Source: DASXTB01 sp036505615
Lineage (GTDB): Bacteria > Acidobacteriota > UBA6911 > JACQSX01
Reading direction: 5' to 3'
DNA length: 12,632 bases
Assembly: GCA_036505615.1 (NCBI GenBank)
Contig: DASXTB010000341.1
Coordinates: forward strand, 1-12,632
The notes under the pieces are model-generated. The model made no database searches and had not been told where the DNA came from. It saw only the letters and a list, made by a program, of their open reading frames with translations. Positions 1 to 5,499 of the stretch are shown one piece after another; position 1 is the stretch's first letter, and each line of letters starts with the position of its first letter. The translations under genes and the position numbers were made by a program.

Positions 1-1
1 G

Positions 2-580
2 TTCAAACGGGGAAGGAAGCGATGGCTGGAGTATTTTGTCGATGTAGAACCCAGAGGTCTCCGAGGAGGATGGCGAGCCACGGACTGGCGCCCGGATTTT
101 TCCTTTCCAATGCCAGTGGGGGGAATTCTGGAGCGGCGCGATGTCTTTGATGACTTTTACCGGTTCGCGTCTCAAGTGTTGAAGCAGGGAATTATGATTC
201 ATTTTGACTACGGAGAAAAAGCCGAAGATCTAAGCCCGAAGGGAACGATTCGTACTTTTTACAAACACCGGCTGGGAGAAGATCCTTTTGTTCATCTGGG
301 CGAGCAAGATGTCACGGCAAGCGTGGATTTTTCTCACCTGATTCGGTTGGGTGACGCGCGTGGCTTTCGCAGCCGGCTTCTTAGCCAGCGGCAGTATCTA
401 ATAGAACGAGGAATCCTGGAAAAAATCGCGCTGCGATTTCAGGATGCGCGATCCGATCAAGTCAAAGTTTTGCAGGAAAAATTAGCTCTTAAAAATCTCA
501 TCGTGCCTGGAGGCATCAGCGATCAGTTTCAGGTGTTAATACAAGAAAGGTTGAATTTTAGGCGCGGAGAGACGGCCTGA
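2..580 (+). CDS. MidA/NDUFAF7-family SAM-dependent methyltransferase, C-terminal part (5' end outside window)
   Basis: The frame is open from base 2, so this is the 3' part of a longer gene, about 192 residues; the ATG at 110 is internal. I recognise the C-terminal half of the MidA (DUF185, NDUFAF7) methyltransferase family. The signs are an HFDYG strand, then GTIRTFYKHR, a DP..HLGEQDVTASVDFSHL block and a final LIVPGGISDQFQVLIQ. In eukaryotes the family methylates a complex I subunit; the bacterial substrate is not established. The N-terminal SAM-binding glycine motif lies outside the window. Oddity: the stop codon (578-580) and the last few codons (G-E-T-A) lie inside a REP hairpin, so the natural C-terminus has probably been replaced. 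Family assignment is fairly sure; function is by homology only. Confidence 0.82.
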   Translation, partial: FKRGRKRWLEYFVDVEPRGLRGGWRATDWRPDFSFPMPVGGILERRDVFDDFYRFASQVLKQGIMIHFDYGEKAEDLSPKGTIRTFYKHRLGEDPFVHLGEQDVTASVDFSHLIRLGDARGFRSRLLSQRQYLIERGILEKIALRFQDARSDQVKVLQEKLALKNLIVPGGISDQFQVLIQERLNFRRGETA

Positions 581-591
581 GGGCCGTCTCA
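565..591. repeat. Left REP hairpin of the RAYT unit (REP type A)
   Basis: A perfect 9-bp stem GAGACGGCC (569-577) pairs with GGCCGTCTC (582-590) around a TGAG loop, preceded by GGAG. The same 27 bases occur inverted at 1159-1185. A hairpin preceded by a GTAG/GGAG-like tetranucleotide is typical of REP sequences served by RAYT transposases. It overlaps the end of the methyltransferase gene and could also act as a transcript-end hairpin; it lacks a T-run. Confidence 0.85.
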
Positions 592-592
592 G

Positions 593-1111
593 CTAACTTT
601 GCCTTTTCATCTCCCATCTGTGCGGGTTCAACTCGATATATTCTCTCAGGTCATTCAACTGTTTCTCGCTGTGGACAACTTGATCGCGGAATCTTTCCTG
701 CCATTGAAAAGATGGTTTCACTTCTTTTCGAATTCGAGCGGTACAGGCAGCTTTGAACTGTCCCATGATCGAACCGAGAGAATCCGGATACAGGCGTGCG
801 GGTTTGCGCTTTTGAAGGAGATCTGCCGACACTACGGGAATGATCGATATCAACCCGTGAAAATGGTTGGGCATCACCTGAAATCGATCCAACAGGATGT
901 TGGATCTGAGTTGAGCGCTTCGCAACTACTCCTCGACGACGATTTCTCCTGCCCTGGACAAATACATCTGGCCGTGTTGGACCGCGCCAAACCAGTGTTT
1001 TCCTTCTCTAGTATTTACCGTGACGTGAAAACAACCAGCCCGATAGTCCCAATGCTGCAGCCTGGCGGATTCAACCCGGTAATGGTTTCGGAAACGAGTC
1101 ATGCAAGACAT
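593..1111 (-). pseudogene. REP-associated Y1 (IS200-like) transposase, RAYT, interrupted by an in-frame amber codon
   Basis: Reading the minus strand from ATG 1111 (or ATG 1102) gives a RAYT-type HUH transposase of 172 codons with one TAG at 926-928 and no frame change. Visible parts are the FHVTVNT strand (codons 29-34), GEIVVEE just before the stop, the HUH motif MPNHFHG (His83 and His85), SLGSIMGQFKAACT, and the C-terminal YIELNPHRW with the likely nucleophile Tyr158. In the family a tryptophan usually follows GxIVxxx about 17 residues before MPNH; here that position is TAG, one transition from TGG. A TTG directly after the stop could restart translation, but the N-terminal strand would then be lost. 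Matching inverted REPs flank the gene. Probably inactive unless suppressed. Confidence 0.85.
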
Positions 1112-1158
1112 AACCCGACGGGAGTCGATTTTGCGAAAAAAAAGAGCGGAATGGGAGT

Positions 1159-1185
1159 TGAGACGGCCCTCAGGCCGTCTCTCCG
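1159..1185. repeat. Right REP hairpin of the RAYT unit, inverted copy of 565-591
   Basis: Stem GAGACGGCC (1160-1168), loop CTCA, stem GGCCGTCTC (1173-1181), followed by TCCG. Its reverse complement equals the left REP over 27 bases, so the two bracket the transposase as a REP / inverted-REP pair. It lies upstream of the transposase start with GGAG on the 5' side in the gene's sense. Confidence 0.85.
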
Positions 1186-1253
1186 ATTCCAAATGGTCTG
1201 TCTTGCTAACCTGCGAACTTATTCCGCGCACCCTACGCGGCATTCTTGCTCGA

Positions 1254-1757
1254 TCAGCCGGGGGCCCAGCGAGGGGCGTCGGTAGGAACAATCGGTCCTA
1301 CAGTGACGCCGAAGGCCCTGGCAGCTTTCTGCGCCAGCTTCTCCCAAAACGTCTCCGTGTAGCCGAAATCGCTTGCCAGAATCTGTCCGGCCTGGTCCAC
1401 CAGGAAGAGCGCCGGGACATTGCTAATGCCCAGCGCGTCGCTCAACGGATAGGGTTCCTCTTCGTACAACACGCGCGTGAAGCGGCTACCCCACTGCCGG
1501 AGAAACTCCTCGGTCTCGCGGCTATCGTCCTGCGAGATACCGACGAATGGAAGTTGTGGAACCTGAGCCACCAGGTTGTTTAGGTAGGGAAGGGAGAACT
1601 GCGACGTGGGACAATCTGATTTGAATACAGCAAACAGGACTGCAGGAGCTTGCCCCAGAATGGAGAGACGCGAGTAACGGCGCCCGTCATCAGCCGGCAG
1701 ATTAAAGTCCGGAAACAAGGCGCCTACTTCCAGGAAGCTATCGGATTTTTGTTTCAA
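1254..1757 (-). CDS. Redoxin (AhpC/TSA, thioredoxin-fold) domain protein with a single cysteine
   Basis: The product has the thioredoxin-fold order: LEVGALFPDFNLPADDG, then AVLFAVFKSDCPTSQFSLPYL with the nucleophilic Cys, VGISQDDSRETEEFL, and the cis-proline strand SNVPALFLVDQAG. The Cys (residue 49 from the start chosen) is the only cysteine: the place of a second CxxC cysteine is serine (CPTS). That fits a one-cysteine peroxiredoxin-like or degenerate TlpA-like protein; the partner is unknown. The start is uncertain. An ATG at 1844 would add 29 residues, but these translate a period-7 repeat and overlap the divergent glycosyltransferase start. I prefer the TTG at 1757, about 9 nt after a GGA, giving 167 residues. 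No signal peptide is seen from that start. The gene is divergent from the GT39 pair. Confidence 0.8.
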   Translation of the reverse strand: MKQKSDSFLEVGALFPDFNLPADDGRRYSRLSILGQAPAVLFAVFKSDCPTSQFSLPYLNNLVAQVPQLPFVGISQDDSRETEEFLRQWGSRFTRVLYEEEPYPLSDALGISNVPALFLVDQAGQILASDFGYTETFWEKLAQKAARAFGVTVGPIVPTDAPRWAPG

Positions 1758-1806
1758 TCTTCTGTTCCTTTGCGTTAAGTCTTTTACCGGAGATTTGTGA
1801 ATAATA

Positions 1807-1834
1807 ACCAGTGACCAGTGACCAATGACGAATG
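1807..1834. repeat. Period-7 tandem repeat overlapping the GT39 start codon
   Basis: Four degenerate heptamers run in succession: ACCAGTG, ACCAGTG, ACCAATG, ACGAATG. The third unit contains the ATG (1825) of the downstream glycosyltransferase. Read on the minus strand it gives the repetitive peptide VIGHWSLVI, which argues against the longest redoxin start. Confidence 0.7.
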
Positions 1835-3546
1835 ATTCGATCACCTATTCCCCGCCCCGTCCCCGCGCGGTCCTAAACCTACTCATTTTAGCAGCGATCA
1901 TTCTTCTAGCCGTCATGCTACGCCTTCATTTTCTGGACTGGGTGACCATCGACTGGGACGAAGATCTCTACCGTGCCTATGCTCAGGACCTGCTGCGCGG
2001 AAAAATGTTGTATCGCGACATCTGGGACCACAAACCGCCGGGAATTTTTTATCTGTTTGCGGTGATACAGGCGCTGCATCCATCGATCACCTTCTTTCGC
2101 CTGGTCGGCATCGCCTGCAGTGTGGCCGATGGCTTGCTCCTGTATGCCATCGCGCGGCGGCTGTGGAATCCGCAGGCGGGGTGTGCCGCTTTTCTCGCAT
2201 GGACTGTGGCGACCTGCCCGCACTGGGGCGCGGAGTCTAACAGCGAACTGTTCTTCACGTTTTTTACGCTGGCCTCGGTTTGTTTTTTCGTGAAGGCGAT
2301 AGACGGACTGTTTCCACCCGTAGGGGCGACCCTATGTGGTCGCCCGTCGGTTCAACAACGGCAGACACACGTGGGCGGCCACGCAGGGCCGCCCCTACCT
2401 TCGCTGCGAAAGGTCGAAGAAATCAGGCGCTCCCCACTTGTAGCACCGGCCTCGGGCCGGCCTGGAATGGAGCGAACAGACAAAAAGTGCCGGCCAGAGG
2501 CCGGCGCTATAATTTCTTCGCACGTTCCCGGGCCCATGGCTGGGGCCTCTGTGCCGGCGCCGTTAATGTTGGTCGCCGGCTTCCTGGCCGGCCTGGCCTT
2601 CCAAATCAAACCAGTCACGCTTGCTGATTTTGCCGCAATCCTCGCAGCCGTGTTTATTACGCTGCCAGCAGTACGGATGCGGGTTATCGTGTGGGCGCTG
2701 ATTGGGTTCTTAGTTCCCAGCGTTTTGGTGCTGGCCTACTTTGGTTTCCATGGCTTGGCGCGCGAATGGTTCTACGCAGCCTACTGGTATAACCTCTTCT
2801 ACGTGTCCGAGCCAATTCCGGAAACTCTTTCCTACGGCCCGCGAAACCTGCTGGAAGTGCTAATTGAAAACGGACCGTTTTTTGTGACCGCGGCGGGCGG
2901 CCTCGCGTTACTGCTGGTCAGAGAAGATGGCAAACGACGCTGGCTCTTTGCGCTGTGGGTGCTCTTTGCATTCTTCTCGGTCGCTCTTGGCTTGAAGTTT
3001 CTGAAGCATTACTTCGTTCAGTGGCTGGCGCCGCTTTCTTTGTTGGCCGGCTATGGATTGTACCAAACAAAAGGGCCTCGATTGCGCTTGCTAAACATTA
3101 CCATGTCGGCACTATTCTACGGATGGGTTGCCTCCGTCACAGTTTTTCAGGGGTGGGATCTGGTAGAACGGGTCAAAAACTGGCGAGGGGATGGGCTGGT
3201 CTATTACGATGTCTCGTACCGAACGGCTGTGTTTTTAAACCAAAAACTTCAGACTGGGTCGGTTTACGTCTGGCGTTCCCCCTCTCTCGCGATCTATTTT
3301 TTGTCCGGCAGGCGGCCCACGACGCGGTTTCTGTTCTGGCGCCACCTGACGCGCCGACCAATCATGCCTTGGATGGAGCAAGAGTGGAAGAAGCAGATGC
3401 TAGAGACTCCGCCCGACGTCATTATCAACAGCGATTCTTATGATTTGCCCTATAGCAGTGTCGCTTTTATGCAGCAATTCATCCAGCAGCATTACCGGCC
3501 TTATCGCAAGCTGGACAGGTTAACCATCTACCAATTACGGAGGTAG
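1825..3546 (+). CDS. GT39-family (ArnT/PMT-like) membrane glycosyltransferase with a REP-derived in-frame insertion
   Basis: A polytopic membrane protein of 573 residues of the PMT/ArnT type, which transfers sugar from a polyprenyl-phosphate donor on the outer face of the inner membrane. After the first helix (about 17-37) comes the acidic loop motif IDWDEDLYRAYAQDLLRG, whose DE pair matches the catalytic Asp region of the family. WDHKPPGIFYLFAV (67-80) then matches the ArnT-type KPP motif. Many hydrophobic helices follow up to about residue 440, with a soluble C-terminal tail. Residues about 162-244 are not membrane-like: they are mostly the translation of two REP pairs (2320-2398, 2440-2510) placed between helices, and the frame stays open. 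ATG 1825 is the first possible start, as a TGA lies in frame at 1819; no clear SD precedes it. Acceptor is unknown. Confidence 0.83.
   Translation: MTNDSITYSPPRPRAVLNLLILAAIILLAVMLRLHFLDWVTIDWDEDLYRAYAQDLLRGKMLYRDIWDHKPPGIFYLFAVIQALHPSITFFRLVGIACSVADGLLLYAIARRLWNPQAGCAAFLAWTVATCPHWGAESNSELFFTFFTLASVCFFVKAIDGLFPPVGATLCGRPSVQQRQTHVGGHAGPPLPSLRKVEEIRRSPLVAPASGRPGMERTDKKCRPEAGAIISSHVPGPMAGASVPAPLMLVAGFLAGLAFQIKPVTLADFAAILAAVFITLPAVRMRVIVWALIGFLVPSVLVLAYFGFHGLAREWFYAAYWYNLFYVSEPIPETLSYGPRNLLEVLIENGPFFVTAAGGLALLLVREDGKRRWLFALWVLFAFFSVALGLKFLKHYFVQWLAPLSLLAGYGLYQTKGPRLRLLNITMSALFYGWVASVTVFQGWDLVERVKNWRGDGLVYYDVSYRTAVFLNQKLQTGSVYVWRSPSLAIYFLSGRRPTTRFLFWRHLTRRPIMPWMEQEWKKQMLETPPDVIINSDSYDLPYSSVAFMQQFIQQHYRPYRKLDRLTIYQLRR
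2320..2398. repeat. REP pair (type B, BIME-like) inside the GT39 gene
   Basis: Two hairpins face each other and each starts with GTAG at the outer edge. The left is GTAG, stem GGGCGACC (2324-2331), a 6-nt loop and GGTCGCCC (2338-2345). The right is GGGCGGCC (2373-2380), a 6-nt loop, GGCCGCCC (2387-2394) and CTAC. A second copy of both hairpins, in the opposite orientation and with an unrelated spacer, lies at 12294-12371. Confidence 0.9.
2440..2510. repeat. REP pair (type C) inside the GT39 gene
   Basis: The left hairpin is GTAGCA then CCGGCC (2446-2451), loop TCG, GGCCGG (2455-2460). The right is GCCGGCC (2489-2495), loop AGA, GGCCGGC (2499-2505), then GCTAT, which is the reverse complement of ATAGC. 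The two are inverted versions of one consensus, (G/A)TAGC(A/G)CCGGCC. Both lie within the open frame of the glycosyltransferase, 41 bp after the type B pair. Confidence 0.85.
3539..3543 (+). promoter_or_regulatory. Shine-Dalgarno GGAGG for the second glycosyltransferase
   Basis: GGAGG spans the last two arginine codons of the upstream gene, 8 nt before ATG 3552. It fixes the start and shows that the two genes are translated from one message. Confidence 0.8.
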
Positions 3547-3551
3547 TCGCC

Positions 3552-5111
3552 ATGAATCCGAGAACACGCGCGGCTTACATTCTGATTTTGGTGGCGCTTT
3601 TGCACATATTGGTGAATTTCTTCTGGTTGCGCGCCGACACTCGTCCCTGGATCTGGGACATGGGGTTCCACGCCCGCATGGGCCTGGATTATCTGGAGTG
3701 GGCAAAAGGGCCTTCCTGGGAGAAGCTCCAATGGGTGTACCAGGAGTCTCTGTGGTATCCGCCTTTCTATCACTGGATGGAAGCGGTCAGCTACGCCATC
3801 GCGGGGCGCACCGAAGATGCGGCGGCTTTTCCTAACTTTTTCTTTTTGGGCCTGATGCTATGGGCGGTTTTTCGCATCGGAGAGCGCGTCGGCGGCGCCA
3901 GCGCGGGTCTTTGGGCTGCCCTGTTGACAAGCCTATTCCCCATCATCGCCTGGCTTTCGCGTACTCCACTCGTCGATTTTGCCTTGGTGGCTGTGGTCTG
4001 CCAGGCGATTCATTTCCTGCTGGAGACGGAGAATTTTGGTCTGCGAAGGCAATCGATTGTATTTGGTCTGGTTTGTGGAATCGGGATGCTGGTCAAATGG
4101 AGCTTCCTGTTCTTCATCGCGGCGCCGGCGCTGTATGTGTACTTTCAACGGCCCACCTGGAGGCATCGCGTTTGCCAGACGAATTTATTGTTGGCTGCCA
4201 TAATCGGAGCAGTCATGGCGTCCATTTGGTATGCGGTAAAAGTGCGCTTGCTGTTGTTTGATTACTTTCCCGAACATGCCGCCCAGGGAGCAGCCGAGGG
4301 GGACCCTTCGATATTCTCGCCTGTTTCCTGGATCTTCTATTTGCAGTTGCTCCTGAGCTACCAGCTCTTTATTCCGTTGGCGCTGCTTCTGGCACTGGGG
4401 ATCTATTGGAGTTTTTTTCGGGGAGAGCACGCGCACTCCTTGGGAGTGGTGTGGATTTGGCTTGGCAGCTCCTGGTTGATTCTGACACTGCTGCGAAATA
4501 AAGATCCGCGATATACCATGCCGCTGCTTCCCGCAGTAGCCATTCTGGCCGCTGCCGGATTTACGGCCAGAGATCAAATCCGCAGTGTTGTCAAATGGGT
4601 CACGCTTGCCGTAGCTCTGATTCAGTTTACGGGGATTACCTTCGAGATGCCTTTTCTCCCTGACAAGATTTCCTTGGGCACTTTCCATCGCGGGACATAC
4701 ACCTGGGAATGGCAGATATTTTCAAAGAACTATCAGGGCTTTCTTGGGCCTGCTAAGGACGAGGACTGGCCCATCGACAACATTCTGTCGGTGATTACAG
4801 AAAAGGGCGGCGGCACGTTGTTTGTCCTTCCGGATCACCCTTATTTCAGCCCGGAAGTCTTCCTATACCGGGCCCGGCTTCTGGAAAGTCCCGTGCAGAT
4901 CAGCACCCAGCGCAGCGGCGACTTCCGAAGCGGGGAGCGGGATTTCCTCCTGATTAAAACAGGGGAGCAGGGGGACCCGAGGACTACATCGGGAGTGGCG
5001 CCGTTGAGTCGCCAGTTTGAAACAGATTCCAAATTGAATCTGCTCCGCGCCTACACGCTTCCGGACGGCTCGCGAGGACTTCTCTTCGCGCCGAAAAGGC
5101 TGGACTTGTAG
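3552..5111 (+). CDS. GT39-type membrane glycosyltransferase (dolichyl-phosphate-mannose mannosyltransferase-like)
   Basis: A polytopic inner-membrane protein of 519 residues beginning 5 bp after the previous glycosyltransferase, so the two are almost certainly cotranscribed. The first helix (about 7-27) is followed by WIWDMGFHARMGLDYLEW, with Asp36 at the place of the catalytic loop aspartate. Next come WYPPFYHWMEAVSYAIAG, TPLVDFALVAVVCQAIHFLLE, and the family-typical RNKDPRYTMPLLPAVAILAA near residue 330. The last 130 residues are mainly soluble and probably periplasmic. Unlike its neighbour it has no repeat insertion. Lipid-linked sugar donor use is inferred from family; acceptor (lipid, glycan or protein) cannot be read from the sequence. 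Confidence 0.82.
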   Translation: MNPRTRAAYILILVALLHILVNFFWLRADTRPWIWDMGFHARMGLDYLEWAKGPSWEKLQWVYQESLWYPPFYHWMEAVSYAIAGRTEDAAAFPNFFFLGLMLWAVFRIGERVGGASAGLWAALLTSLFPIIAWLSRTPLVDFALVAVVCQAIHFLLETENFGLRRQSIVFGLVCGIGMLVKWSFLFFIAAPALYVYFQRPTWRHRVCQTNLLLAAIIGAVMASIWYAVKVRLLLFDYFPEHAAQGAAEGDPSIFSPVSWIFYLQLLLSYQLFIPLALLLALGIYWSFFRGEHAHSLGVVWIWLGSSWLILTLLRNKDPRYTMPLLPAVAILAAAGFTARDQIRSVVKWVTLAVALIQFTGITFEMPFLPDKISLGTFHRGTYTWEWQIFSKNYQGFLGPAKDEDWPIDNILSVITEKGGGTLFVLPDHPYFSPEVFLYRARLLESPVQISTQRSGDFRSGERDFLLIKTGEQGDPRTTSGVAPLSRQFETDSKLNLLRAYTLPDGSRGLLFAPKRLDL

Positions 5112-5176
5112 ATTCGCCAGTTCCTGGTGGTGCGCAAGGCCGCTTCCAGCGTCGGGTGCTTTGATTTGGGGCTGTC

Positions 5177-5220
5177 TACCGGCGGCGTCGCCCGCCTGAG
5201 GCTGGCTTTGCCGCCGGCTA
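5177..5220. repeat. Imperfect inverted repeat CCGGCGGC / GCCGCCGG in the convergent intergenic region
   Basis: CCGGCGGC (5179-5186) pairs with GCCGCCGG (5210-5217) across a 23-base GC-rich spacer. It lies downstream of the second glycosyltransferase and may be another palindromic repeat or contribute to transcript ending. The stretch 5112-5176 before it shows nothing recognisable. Confidence 0.5.
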
Positions 5221-5227
5221 TGTTCTG

Positions 5228-5245
5228 AAAACCCTTCGGTTTTTT
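5228..5245 (+). terminator. Weak rho-independent-terminator-like hairpin
   Basis: AAAACC, loop CTTC, GGTTTT, then further T's, 117 bp after the glycosyltransferase stop. The stem is short and AT-rich, so it is a candidate only; the GC-rich inverted repeat just upstream may help. Confidence 0.35.
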
Positions 5246-5343
5246 CCATAGGTTACAATTTGGCTCTCACAGCCGGCCTCTCACCCGAATGATGAACTGA
5301 TGACCCAATTTGACCTATTCGTGAACCTTATAGGCACCAAGGA

Positions 5344-5499
5344 AACCCCAAACCCAAATCCCAAACCCCAACACCCCAACACTCAACACCCAACACTCAA
5401 CACTCAACACCCAAAACCCAAAACCCAACACCCAACACTCAACACCCAACACTCAACACCCAACACCCCAACACCCAACACCCAACACCCAACACCCCC
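5344..5499. repeat. Period-7 tandem array (CAACACC/CAACACT) between convergent genes
   Basis: From 5377 the sequence is a nearly uninterrupted run of heptamers CAACACC and CAACACT, with two CAAAACC variants and one extra C. A looser AAACCC-type run from about 5344 precedes it. The array ends at the stop codon of sucB. On the minus strand it reads as GGG runs separated by TGTT. A plus-strand open frame over it is a by-product of the repeat. Confidence 0.9.

Larger units (their letters stand above)
565..1185. mobile_element. REP-RAYT unit (transposase pseudogene plus two inverted REPs)
   Basis: A 621-bp unit made of a minus-strand Y1 transposase remnant with the same 27-bp REP inverted at each end. 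The organisation matches known RAYT loci, which are usually single-copy and immobile as whole units while their REPs are numerous. It sits between the methyltransferase and redoxin genes; its left end has fused with the methyltransferase 3' end. Confidence 0.75.

Noticed and set aside
599..1285. Plus-strand frame of 228 residues across the transposase
   Set aside because: Antisense of the RAYT pseudogene, whose HUH and tyrosine motifs on the minus strand are convincing.
1282..1301. GTAGGA ... TCCTAC inverted repeat in the redoxin 3' end, resembling a GTAG-type REP
   Set aside because: Only a 6-bp stem with an 8-nt loop inside coding sequence; no second copy in the window, so not called a REP.
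2280..2627. Alternative frames over the glycosyltransferase repeat insertion
   Set aside because: They arise from GC-rich palindromes; the membrane-helix frame continues cleanly on both sides.
5344..5499. CRISPR-like array
   Set aside because: The units are contiguous heptamers with no spacers and no cas genes nearby.
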